Assembly: GCA_022605955.1 (NCBI GenBank)
Contig: JAKCOZ010000229.1
Location: 124,001-188,000 of the forward strand
Direction of reading: 5' to 3'
Source: Rallus limicola
Taxonomy: Eukaryota > Chordata > Aves > Gruiformes > Rallidae
Length of the DNA: 64,000 nt
The position numbers and the translations under genes were made by a program. The notes under the pieces were generated by a model that was not told where the DNA came from, made no database searches, and was given only the letters and a program-made list of their open reading frames with translations. Positions 1 to 11,093 of this stretch are shown here, in pieces. The stretch's first letter is position 1. Every line of letters begins with the position of its first letter.

Positions 1-6
1 CAAGCT

Positions 7-204
7 ATGCCTTTCAGTCCTAGCTTCTTTACTTTGGGAGTTATTGCTGGACGTTTAGCATGTTTTGAACTGCAGTCTGCTAGGGCCGAGAAAAGCACTG
101 TAGGAGGTAGCAGGTATGTTCCTTCTTTCCAGGCAAAGGAAAAGGCTGAGAGCCAAAGTGACAGGGTCTGCTTGTGTGTCCTGTTAGGAGGTTTCAGACA
201 AGCT
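7..204 (+). repeat. Reference monomer (S/Y class)
   Basis: This is the first complete unit and sets the coordinate system. Landmarks on the unit strand: PstI site ctgcag at unit 64-69 (window 70-75), inside an 8-bp palindrome actgcagt. The CpG positions of the consensus are 46-47, 81-82 and 93-94; the last is lost here because this is a Y-class unit (cactgtagg). Site A is at 10-12 and site B at 93-117. A purine-rich stretch lies at about unit 126-156. I found no strong internal repeat or long dyad that would show the 198-mer arose from a shorter unit. The PstI site is present in every monomer I read, so a PstI digest should give a 198-bp ladder. Confidence 0.9.
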
Positions 205-1986
205 ATGCCTTTCATGCCTAGCTTCTTTACTTTGGGAGTTATTGCTGGACGTTTAGCATGTTTTGAACTGCAGTCTGCTAGGGCCGAGAAAAGCACCGTA
301 GGAGGTTCCAGGCATGTTCCCTCTTTCCAGGCAAAGGAAAAGGCTGAGAGCCAAAGTGACAGGGTCTGCTTGTGTGTCCTGTTAGGAGGTTTCAGACAAG
401 CTATGCCTTTCATGCCTAGCTTCTTTACTTTGGGAGTTATTGCTGGACGTTTAGCATGTTTTGAACTGCAGTCTGCTAGGGCTGAGAAAAGCACCGTAGG
501 AGCTTCCAGGCATGTTCCCTCTTTCCAGGCAAAGGAAAAGGCTGAGAGCCAAAGTGACAGGGTCTGCTTGTGTGTCCTGTTAGGAGGTTTCAGACAAGCT
601 ATGCCTTTCATGCCTAGCTTCTTTACTTTGGGAGTTATTGCTGGACGTTTAGCATGTTTTGAACTGCAGTCTGCTAGGGCCGAGAAAAGCACTGTAGGAG
701 GTAGCAGGTATGTTCCTTCTTTCCAGGCAAAGGAAAAGGCTGAGAGCCAAAGTGACAGGGTCTGCTTGTGTGTCCTGTTAGGAGGTTTCAGACAAGCTAT
801 GCCTTTCATGCCTAGCTTCTTTACTTTGGGAGTTATTGCTGGACGTTTAGCATGTTTTGAACTGCAGTCTGCTAGGGCCGAGAAAAGCACCGTAGGAGGT
901 TCCAGGCATGTTCCCTCTTTCCAGGCAAAGGAAAAGGCTGAGAGCCAAAGTGACAGGGTCTGCTTGTGTGTCCTGTTAGGAGGTTTCAGACAAGCTATGC
1001 CTTTCATGCCTAGCTTCTTTACTTTGGGAGTTATTGCTGGACGTTTAGCATGTTTTGAACTGCAGTCTGCTAGGGCCGAGAAAAGCACCGTAGGAGGTTC
1101 CAGGCATGTTCCCTCTTTCCAGGCAAAGGAAAAGGCTGAGAGCCAAAGTGACAGGGTCTGCTTGTGTGTCCTGTTAGGAGGTTTCAGACAAGCTATGCCT
1201 TTCATGCCTAGCTTCTTTACTTTGGGAGTTATTGCTGGACGTTTAGCATGTTTTGAACTGCAGTCTGCTAGGGCCGAGAAAAGCACTGTAGGAGGTAGCA
1301 TGTATGTTCCTTCTTTCCAGGCAAAGGAAAAGGCTGAGAGCCAAAGTGACAGGGTCTGCTTGTGTGTCCTGTTAGGAGGTTTCAGACAAGCTATGCCTTT
1401 TCGTCCTAGCTTCTTTACTTTGGGAGTTATTGCTGGACGTTTAGCATGTTTTGAACTGCAGTCTGCTAGGGCCGAGAAAAGCACCGTAGGAGGTTCCAGG
1501 CATGTTCCCTCTTTCCAGGCAAAGGAAAAGGCTGAGAGCCAAAGTGACAGGGTCTGCTTGTGTGTCCTGTTAGGAGGTTTCAGACAAGCTATGCCTTTCA
1601 TGCCTAGCTTCTTTACTTTGGGAGTTATTGCTGGACGTTTAGCATGTTTTGAACTGCAGTCTGCTAGGGCCGAGAAAAGCACCGTAGGAGGTTCCAGGCA
1701 TGTTCCCTCTTTCCAGGCAAAGGAAAAGGCTGAGAGCCAAAGTGACAGGGTCTGCTTGTGTGTCCTGTTAGGAGGTTTCAGACAAGCTATGCCTTTCAGT
1801 CCTAGCTTCTTGACTTTGGGAGTTATTGCTGGACGTTTAGCATGTTTTGAACTGCAGTCTGCTAGGGCCGAGAAAAGCACCGTAGGAGGTTCCAGGCATG
1901 TTCCCTCTTTCCAGGCAAAGGAAAAGGCTGAGAGCCAAAGTGACAGGGTCTGCTTGTGTGTCCTGTTAGGAGGTTTCAGACAAGCT

Positions 1987-2183
1987 ATGCCTTTCAGTCC
2001 TAGCTTCTTTACTTTGGGAGTTATTGCTGGACGTTTAGCATGTTTTGAACTGCAGTCTGCTAGGGCCGAGAAAAGCACCGTAGGAGTTCCAGGCATGTTC
2101 CCTCTTTCCATGCAAAGGAAAAGGCTGAGAGCCAAAGTGACAGGGTCTGCTTGTGTGTCCTGTTAGGAGGTTTCAGACAAGCT
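1987..2183 (+). repeat. Monomer with 1-bp deletion (197 bp)
   Basis: At 2081-2090 the text reads taggagttcc where other H units have taggaggttcc, so one G of a GG run is lost. The unit also carries the catg marker (ttccatgcaa, about 2107). The next unit starts at 2184, one base early. This single base breaks the forward open frame at 2166 and ends the long reverse open frame near 2060. Confidence 0.9.
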
Positions 2184-2975
2184 ATGCCTTTCATGCCTAG
2201 CTTCTTTACTTTGGGAGTTATTGCTGGACGTTTAGCATGTTTTGAACTGCAGTCTGCTAGGGCCGAGAAAAGCACTGTAGGAGCTTCCAGGCATGTTCCC
2301 TCTTTCCAGGCAAAGGAAAAGGCTGAGAGCCAAAGTGACAGGGTCTGCTTGTGTGTCCTGTTAGGAGGTTTCAGACAAGCTATGCCTTTCAGTCCTAGCT
2401 TCTTTACTTTGGGAGTTATTGCTGGACGTTTAGCATGTTTTGAACTGCAGTCTGCTAGGGCCGAGAAAAGCACCGTAGGAGCTTCCAGGCATGTTCCCTC
2501 TTTCCAGGCAAAGGAAAAGGCTGAGAGCCAAAGTGACAGGGTCTGCTTGTGTGTCCTGTTAGGAGGTTTCAGACAAGCTATGCCTTTCATGCCTAGCTTC
2601 TTTACTTTGGGAGTTATTGCTGGACGTTTAGCATGTTTTGAACTGCAGTCTGCTAGGGCCGAGAAAAGCACCGTAGGAGGTTCCAGGCATGTTCCCTCTT
2701 TCCAGGCAAAGGAAAAGGCTGAGAGCCAAAGTGACAGGGTCTGCTTGTGTGTCCTGTTAGGAGGTTTCAGACAAGCTATGCCTTTCAGTCCTAGCTTCTT
2801 TACTTTGGGAGTTATTGCTGGACGTTTAGCATGTTTTGAACTGCAGTCTGCTAGGGCCGAGAAAAGCACCGTAGTAGGTTCCAGGCATGTTCCCTCTTTC
2901 CAGGCAAAGGAAAAGGCTGAGAGCCAAAGTGACAGGGTCTGCTTGTGTGTCCTGTTAGGAGGTTTCAGACAAGCT

Positions 2976-4559
2976 ATGCCTTTCAGTCCTAGCTTCTTTA
3001 CTTTGGGAGTTATTGCTGGACGTTTAGCATGTTTTGAACTGCAGTCTGCTAGGGCCGAGAAAAGCACCGTAGGAGGTTCCAGGCATGTTCCCTCTTTCCA
3101 GGCAAAGGAAAAGGCTGAGAGCCAAAGTGACAGGGTCTGCTTGTGTGTCCTGTTAGGAGGTTTCAGACAAGCTATGCCTTTCAGTCCTAGTTTCTTTACT
3201 TTGGGAGTTATTGCTGGACGTTTAGCATGTTTTGAACTGCAGTCTGCTAGGGCCGAGAAAAGCACTGTAGGAGGTAGCAGGTATGTTCCTTCTTTCCAGG
3301 CAAAGGAAAAGGCTGAGAGCCAAAGTGACAGGGTCTGCTTGTGTGTCCTGTTAGGAGGTTTCAGACAAGCTATGCCTTTCAGTCCTAGCTTCTTTACTTT
3401 GGGAGTTATTGCTGGACGTTTAGCATGTTTTGAACTGCAGTCTGCTAGGGCCGAGAAAAGCACCGTAGGAGGTTCCAGGCATGTTCCCTCTTTCCAGGCA
3501 AAGGAAAAGGCTGAGAGCCAAAGTGACAGGGTCTGCTTGTGTGTCCTGTTAGGAGGTTTCAGACAAGCTATGCCTTTCAGTCCTAGCTTCTTTACTTTGG
3601 GAGTTATTGCTGGACGTTTAGCATGTTTTGAACTGCAGTCTGCTAGGGCCGAGAAAAGCACCGTAGGAGCTTCCAGGCATGTTCCCTCTTTCCAGGCAAA
3701 GGAAAAGGCTGAGAGCCAAAGTGACAGGGTCTGCTTGTGTGTCCTGTTAGGAGGTTTCAGACAAGCTATGCCTTTCATGCCTAGCTTCTTTACTTTGGGA
3801 GTTATTGCTGGACGTTTAGCATGTTTTGAACTGCAGTCTGCTAGGGCCGAGAAAAGCACCGTAGGAGCTTCCAGGCATGTTCCCTCTTTCCAGGCAAAGG
3901 AAAAGGCTGAGAGCCAAAGTGACAGGGTCTGCTTGTGTGTCCTGTTAGGAGGTTTCAGACAAGCTATGCCTTTCAGTCCTAGCTTCTTTACTTTGGGAGT
4001 TATTGCTGGACGTTTAGCATGTTTTGAACTGCAGTCTGCTAGGGCCGAGAAAAGCACTGTAGGAGGTAGCAGGTATGTTCCTTCTTTCCAGGCAAAGGAA
4101 AAGGCTGAGAGCCAAAGTGACAGGGTCTGCTTGTGTGTCCTGTTAGGAGGTTTCAGACAAGCTATGCCTTTCAGTCCTAGCTTCTTTACTTTGGGAGTTA
4201 TTGCTGGACGTTTAGCATGTTTTGAACTGCAGTCTGCTAGGGCCGAGAAAAGCACCGTAGGAGGTTCCAGGCATGTTCCCTCTTTCCAGGCAAAGGAAAA
4301 GGCTGAGAGCCAAAGTGACAGGGTCTGCTTGTGTGTCCTGTTATAAGGTTTCAGACAAGCTATGCCTTTCCGTCCTAGCTTCTTTACTTTGGGAGTTATT
4401 GCTGGACGTTTAGCATGTTTTGAACTGCAGTCTGCTAGGGCCGAGAAAAGCACCGTAGGAGGTTCCAGGCATGTTCCCTCTTTCCAGGCAAAGGAAAAGG
4501 CTGAGAGCCAAAGTGACAGGGTCTGCTTGTGTGTCCTGTTAGGAGGTTTCAGACAAGCT
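2976..4559 (+). repeat. Left-arm HOR segment, copy 1 (20-monomer spacing)
   Basis: Eight monomers in the order S/H, S/Y with tagtttctt (3174), S/H, S/A, M/A, S/Y, S/H with ttata (about 4343), R/H (4362). The same series returns exactly 3960 bp (20 monomers) later at 6936-8519, sharing the rare tagtttctt variant, the ttata marker and the rare R-class unit directly after it. One H/A exchange and one S/M exchange separate the copies. Confidence 0.75.
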
Positions 4560-5351
4560 ATGCCTTTCATGCCTAGCTTCTTTACTTTGGGAGTTATTGC
4601 TGGACGTTTAGCATGTTTTGAACTGCAGTCTGCTAGGGCCGAGAAAAGCACCGTAGGAGCTTCCAGGCATGTTCCCTCTTTCCAGGCAAAGGAAAAGGCT
4701 GAGAGCCAAAGTGACAGGGTCTGCTTGTGTGTCCTGTTAGGAGGTTTCAGACAAGCTATGCCTTTCAGTCCTAGCTTCTTTACTTTGGGAGTTATTGCTG
4801 GACGTTTAGCATGTTTTGAACTGCAGTCTGCTAGGGCTGAGAAAAGCACCGTAGGAGCTTCCAGGCATGTTCCCTCTTTCCAGGCAAAGGAAAAGGCTGA
4901 GAGCCAAAGTGACAGGGTCTGCTTGTGTGTCCTGTTAGGAGGTTTCAGACAAGCTATGCCTTTCAGTCCTAGCTTCTTTACTTTGGGAGTTATTGCTGGA
5001 CGTTTAGCAAGTTTTGAACTGCAGTCTGCTAGGGCCGAGAAAAGCACCGTAGGAGGTTCCAGGCATGTTCCCTCTTTCCAGGCAAAGGAAAAGGCTGAGA
5101 GCCAAAGTGACAGGGTCTGCTTGTGTGTCCTGTTAGGAGGTTTCAGACAAGCTATGCCTTTCAGTCCTAGCTTCTTTACTTTGGGAGTTATTGCTGGACG
5201 TTTAGCATGTTTTGAACTGCAGTCTGCTAGGGCCGAGAAAAGCACCGTAGGAGGTTCCAGGCATGTTCCCTCTTTCCAGGCAAAGGAAAAGGCTGAGAGC
5301 CAAAGTGACAGGGTCTGCTTGTGTGTCCTGTTAGGAGGTTTCAGACAAGCT

Positions 5352-6143
5352 ATGCCTTTCATGCCTAGCTTCTTTACTTTGGGAGTTATTGCTGGACGTT
5401 TAGCATGTTTTGAACTGCAGTCTGCTAGGGCCGAGAAAAGCACTGTAGGAGCTTCCAGGCATGTTCCCTCTTTCCAGGCAAAGGAAAAGGCTGAGAGCCA
5501 AAGTGACAGGGTCTGCTTGTGTGTCCTGTTAGGAGGTTTCAGACAAGCTATGCCTTTCATGCCTAGCTTCTTTACTTTGGGAGTTATTGCTGGACGTTTA
5601 GCATGTTTTGAACTGCAGTCTGCTAGGGCCGAGAAAAGCACCGTAGGAGCTTCCAGGCATGTTCCCTCTTTCCAGGCAAAGGAAAAGGCTGAGAGCCAAA
5701 GTGACAGGGTCTGCTTGTGTGTCCTGTTAGGAGATTTCAGACAAGCTATGCCTTTCATGCCTAGCTTCTTTACTTTGGGAGTTATTGCTGGACGTTTAGC
5801 ATGTTTTGAACTGCAGTCTGCTAGGGCCGAGAAAAGCACTGTAGGAGCTTCCAGGCATGTTCCCTCTTTCCAGGCAAAGGAAAAGGCTGAGAGCCAAAGT
5901 GACAGGGTCTGCTTGTGTGTCCTGTTAGGAGGTTTCAGACAAGCTATGCCTTTCATGCCTAGCTTCTTTACTTTGGGAGTTATTGCTGGACGTTTAGCAT
6001 GTTTTGAACTGCAGTCTGCTAGGGCCGAGAAAAGCACCGTAGGAGCTTCCAGGCATGTTCCCTCTTTCCAGGCAAAGGAAAAGGCTGAGAGCCAAAGTGA
6101 CAGGGTCTGCTTGTGTGTCCTGTTAGGAGGTTTCAGACAAGCT
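5352..6143 (+). repeat. Local dimer duplication (2 x 396 bp)
   Basis: Four consecutive M/A-class units alternate at the CpG of unit 93-94: ctg (5352), ccg (5550), ctg (5748), ccg (5946). This is the pattern of a two-monomer tandem duplication. A private G>A (gagatttcag, about 5733) occurs only in the first dimer, so it arose after the duplication or was lost from the second copy. Confidence 0.65.
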
Positions 6144-6935
6144 ATGCCTTTCAGTCCTAGCTTCTTTACTTTGGGAGTTATTGCTGGACGTTTAGCATGT
6201 TTTGAACTGCAGTCTGCTAGGGCCGAGAAAAGCACCGTAGGAGCTTCCAGGCATGTTCCCTCTTTCCAGGCAAAGGAAAAGGCTGAGAGCCAAAGTGACA
6301 GGGTCTGCTTGTGTGTCCTGTTAGGAGGTTTCAGACAAGCTATGCCTTTCATGCCTAGCTTCTTTACTTTGGGAGTTATTGCTGGACGTTTAGCATGTTT
6401 TGAACTGCAGTCTGCTAGGGCCGAGAAAAGCACTGTAGGAGGTAGCAGGTATGTTCCTTCTTTCCAGGCAAAGGAAAAGGCTGAGAGCCAAAGTGACAGG
6501 GTCTGCTTGTGTGTCCTGTTAGGAGGTTTCAGACAAGCTATGCCTTTCAGTCCTAGCTTCTTTACTTTTGGAGTTATTGCTGGACGTTTAGCATGTTTTG
6601 AACTGCAGTCTGCTAGGGCCGAGAAAAGCACCGTAGGAGGTTCCAGGCATGTTCCCTCTTTCCAGGCAAAGGAAAAGGCTGAGAGCCAAAGTGACAGGGT
6701 CTGCTTGTGTGTCCTGTTAGGAGGTTTCAGACAAGCTATGCCTTTCATGCCTAGCTTCTTTACTTTGGGAGTTATTGCTGGACGTTTAGCATGTTTTGAA
6801 CTGCAGTCTGCTAGGGCCGAGAAAAGCACTGTAGGAGGTTGCAGGTATGTTCCTTCTTTCCAGGCAAAGGAAAAGGCTGAGAGCCAAAGTGACAGGGTCT
6901 GCTTGTGTGTCCTGTTAGGAGGTTTCAGACAAGCT

Positions 6936-8519
6936 ATGCCTTTCAGTCCTAGCTTCTTTACTTTGGGAGTTATTGCTGGACGTTTAGCATGTTTTGAACT
7001 GCAGTCTGCTAGGGCCGAGAAAAGCACCGTAGGAGGTTCCAGGCATGTTCCCTCTTTCCAGGCAAAGGAAAAGGCTGAGAGCCAAAGTGACAGGGTCTGC
7101 TTGTGTGTCCTGTTAGGAGGTTTCAGACAAGCTATGCCTTTCAGTCCTAGTTTCTTTACTTTGGGAGTTATTGCTGGACGTTTAGCATGTTTTGAACTGC
7201 AGTCTGCTAGGGCCGAGAAAAGCACTGTAGGAGGTAGCAGGTATGTTCCTTCTTTCCAGGCAAAGGAAAAGGCTGAGAGCCAAAGTGACAGGGTCTGCTT
7301 GTGTGTCCTGTTAGGAGGTTTCAGACAAGCTATGCCTTTCAGTCCTAGCTTCTTTACTTTGGGAGTTATTGCTGGACGTTTAGCATGTTTTGAACTGCAG
7401 TCTGCTAGGGCCGAGAAAAGCACCGTAGGAGGTTCCAGGCATGTTCCCTCTTTCCAGGCAAAGGAAAAGGCTGAGAGCCAAAGTGACAGGGTCTGCTTGT
7501 GTGTCCTGTTAGGAGGTTTCAGACAAGCTATGCCTTTCAGTCCTAGCTTCTTTACTTTGGGAGTTATTGCTGGACGTTTAGCATGTTTTAAACTGCAGTC
7601 TGCTAGGGCCGAGAAAAGCACCGTAGGAGGTTCCAGGCATGTTCCCTCTTTCCAGGCAAAGGAAAAGGCTGAGAGCCAAAGTGACAGGGTCTGCTTGTGT
7701 GTCCTGTTAGGAGGTTTCAGACAAGCTATGCCTTTCATGCCTAGCTTCTTTACTTTGGGAGTTATTGCTGGACGTTTAGCATGTTTTGAACTGCAGTCTG
7801 CTAGGGCCGAGAAAAGCACCGTAGGAGCTTCCAGGCATGTTCCCTCTTTCCAGGCAAAGGAAAAGGCTGAGAGCCAAAGTGACAGGGTCTGCTTGTGTGT
7901 CCTGTTAGGAGGTTTCAGACAAGCTATGCCTTTCATGCCTAGCTTCTTTACTTTGGGAGTTATTGCTGGACGTTTAGCATGTTTTGAACTGCAGTCTGCT
8001 AGGGCCGAGAAAAGCACTGTAGGAGGTAGCAGGTATGTTCCTTCTTTCCAGGCAAAGGAAAAGGCTGAGAGCCAAAGTGACAGGGTCTGCTTGTGTGTCC
8101 TGTTAGGAGGTTTCAGACAAGCTATGCCTTTCAGTCCTAGCTTCTTTACTTTGGGAGTTATTGCTGGACGTTTAGCATGTTTTGAACTGCAGTCTGCTAG
8201 GGCCGAGAAAAGCACCGTAGGAGGTTCCAGGCATGTTCCCTCTTTCCAGGCAAAGGAAAAGGCTGAGAGCCAAAGTGACAGGGTCTGCTTGTGTGTCCTG
8301 TTATAAGGTTTCAGACAAGCTATGCCTTTCCGTCCTAGCTTCTTTACTTTGGGAGTTATTGCTGGACGTTTAGCATGTTTTGAACTGCAGTCTGCTAGGG
8401 CCGAGAAAAGCACCGTAGGAGGTTCCAGGCATGTTCCCTCTTTCCAGGCAAAGGAAAAGGCTGAGAGCCAAAGTGACAGGGTCTGCTTGTGTGTCCTGTT
8501 AGGAGGTTTCAGACAAGCT
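6936..8519 (+). repeat. Left-arm HOR segment, copy 2 (20-monomer spacing)
   Basis: Partner of 2976-4559. It carries tagtttctt at about 7150, ttata at about 8303 and an R-class unit at 8322. The fourth unit (7530) is H-class instead of A-class and has a private G>A change (tgttttaaac). The twelve monomers between the two copies do not align with those that follow copy 2, so only part of the 20-mer has been kept or homogenised. Confidence 0.75.
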
Positions 8520-10103
8520 ATGCCTTTCATGCCTAGCTTCTTTACTTTGGGAGTTATTGCTGGACGTTTAGCATGTTTTGAACTGCAGTCTGCTAGGGCC
8601 GAGAAAAGCACTGTAGGAGGTAGCAGGTATGTTCCTTCTTTCCAGGCAAAGGAAAAGGCTGAGAGCCAAAGTGACAGGGTCTGCTTGTGTGTCCTGTTAG
8701 GAGGTTTCAGACAAGCTATGCCTTTCAGTCCTAGCTTCTTTACTTTGGGAGTTATTGCTGGACGTTTAGCATGTTTTGAACTGCAGTCTGCTAGGGCCGA
8801 GAAAAGCACTGTAGGAGGTAGCAGGTATGTTCCTTCTTTCCAGGCAAAGGAAAAGGCTGAGAGCCAAAGTGACAGGGTCTGCTTGTGTGTCCTGTTAGGA
8901 GGTTTCAGACAAGCTATGCCTTTCATGCCTAGCTTCTTTACTTTGGGAGTTATTGCTGGACGTTTAGCATGTTTTGAACTGCAGTCTGCTAGGGCCGAGA
9001 AAAGCACCGTAGGAGCTTCCAGGCATGTTCCCTCTTTCCAGGCAAAGGAAAAGGCTGAGAGCCAAAGTGACAGGGTCTGCTTGTGTGTCCTGTTAGGAGG
9101 TTTCAGACAAGCTATGCCTTTCAGTCCTAGCTTCTTTACTTTGGGAGTTATTGCTGGACGTTTAGCATGTTTTGAACTGCAGTCTGCTAGGGCCGAGAAA
9201 AGCACCGTAGGAGGTTCCAGGCATGTTCCCTCTTTCCAGGCAAAGGAAAAGGCTGAGAGCCAAAGTGACAGGGTCTGCTTGTGTGTCCTGTTAGGAGGTT
9301 TCAGACAAGCTATGCCTTTCAGTCCTAGCTTCTTTACTTTGGGAGTTATTGCTGGACGTTTAGCAAGTTTTGAACTGCAGTCTGCTAGGGCCGAGAAAAG
9401 CACCGTAGGAGGTTCCAGGCATGTTCCCTCTTTCCAGGCAAAGGAAAAGGCTGAGAGCCAAAGTGACAGGGTCTGCTTGTGTGTCCTGTTAGGAGGTTTC
9501 AGACAAGCTATGCCTTTCATGCCTAGCTTCTTTACTTTGGGAGTTATTGCTGGACGTTTAGCATGTTTTGAACTGCAGTCAGCTAGGGCCGAGAAAAGCA
9601 CCGTAGGAGGTTCCAGGCATGTTCCCTCTTTCCAGGCAAAGGAAAAGGCTGAGAGCCAAAGTGACAGGGTCTGCTTGTGTGTCCTGTTAGGAGGTTTCAG
9701 ACAAGCTATGCCTTTCATGCCTAGCTTCTTTACTTTGGGAGTTATTGCTGGACGTTTAGCATGTTTTGAACTGCAGTCTGCTAGGGCCGAGAAAAGCACC
9801 GTAGGAGGTTCCAGGCATGTTCCCTCTTTCCAGGCAAAGGAAAAGGCTGAGAGCCAAAGTGACAGGGTCTGCTTGTGTGTCCTGTTAGGAGGTTTCAGAC
9901 AAGCTATGCCTTTCAGTCCTAGCTTCTTTACTTTGGGAGTTATTGCTGGACGTTTAGCATGTTTTGAACTGCAGTCTGCTAGGGCCGAGAAAAGCACTGT
10001 AGGAGGTAGCAGGTATGTTCCTTCTTTCCAGGCAAAGGAAAAGGCTGAGAGCCAAAGTGACAGGGTCTGCTTGTGTGTCCTGTTAGGAGGTTTCAGACAA
10101 GCT

Positions 10104-11093
10104 ATGCCTTTCAGTCCTAGCTTCTTTACTTTGGGAGTTATTGCTGGACGTTTAGCATGTTTTGAACTGCAGTCTGCTAGGGCCGAGAAAAGCACCGTAG
10201 GAGCTTCCAGGCATGTTCCCTCTTTCCAGGCAAAGGAAAAGGCTGAGAGCCAAAGTGACAGGGTCTGCTTGTGTGTCCTGGTAGGAGGTTTCAGACAAGC
10301 TATGCCTTTCATGCTTAGCTTCTTTACTTTGGGAGTTATTGCTGGATGTTTAGCATGTTTTGAACTGCAGTCTGCTAGGGCCGAGAAAAGCACCGTAGGA
10401 GGTTCCAGGCATGTTCCCTCTTTCCAGGCAAAGGAAAAGGCTGAGAGCCAAAGTGACAGGGTCTGCTTGTGTGTCCTGTTAGGAGGTTTCAGACAAGCTA
10501 TGCCTTTCATGCCTAGCTTCTTTACTTTGGGAGTTATTGCTGGACGTTTAGCATGTTTTGAACTGCAGTCTGCTAGGGCCGAGAAAAGCACCGTAGGAGG
10601 TTCCAGGCATGTTCCATCTTTCCAGGCAAAGGAAAAGGCTGAGAGCCAAAGTGACAGGGTCTGCTTGTGTGTCCTGTTAGGAGGTTTCAGACAAGCTATG
10701 CCTTTCATGCCTAGCTTCTTTACTTTGGGAGTTATTGCTGGACGTTTAGCATGTTTTGAACTGCAGTCTGCTAGGGCCGAGAAAAGCACCGTAGGAGGTT
10801 CCAGGCATGTTCCCTCTTTCCAGGCAAAGGAAAAGGCTGAGAGCCAAAGTGACAGGGTCTGCTTGTGTGTCCTGTTAGGAGTTTTCAGACAAGCTATGCC
10901 TTTCAGTCCTAGCTTCTTTACTTTGGGAGTTATTGCTGGACGTTTAGCATGTTTTGAACTGCAGTCTGCTAGGGCCGAGAAAAGCACTGTAAGAGGTAGC
11001 AGGTATGTTCCTTCTTTCCAGGCAAAGGAAAAGGCTGAGAGCCAAAGTGACAGGGTCTGCTTGTGTGTCCTGTTAGGAGGTTTCAGACAAGCT
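10104..11093 (+). repeat. Left-arm 16-monomer-spaced segment, copy 1
   Basis: Five units: S/A, M/H with GCL (10302), M/H with the rare atct variant (gttccatctt at 10611), M/H, and S/Y with a private G>A (ctgtaagag, about 10988). The series returns at 13269-14258, 3165 bp away. That is 16 units less the 3-bp deletion near 13249. It is followed by an M/H, a LAV-type Y unit (11292) and a unit with gttttgcatg (about 11536). The last of these also follows copy 2, but the M/H and LAV units do not. Confidence 0.75.

Noticed and set aside
7..204. Shorter ancestral subrepeat within the 198-bp unit
   Set aside because: Only short matches are visible (for example cctagc near the start and its complement gctagg about 60 bases later, and the 8-bp palindrome actgcagt). 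None is long or regular enough to support a subunit origin.
1396..1415. Possible CENP-B box in the R-class variant containing ttcg
   Set aside because: Only ttcg fits; the required downstream A and CGGG of the box are absent. No other unit class contains ttcg, so the satellite appears to lack the motif.
4340..4352. TATA-like element in the ttata variant (gttataagg)
   Set aside because: It arises from two substitutions in an otherwise ordinary unit. There is no associated unique downstream sequence or other promoter feature, and it behaves as a neutral lineage marker.
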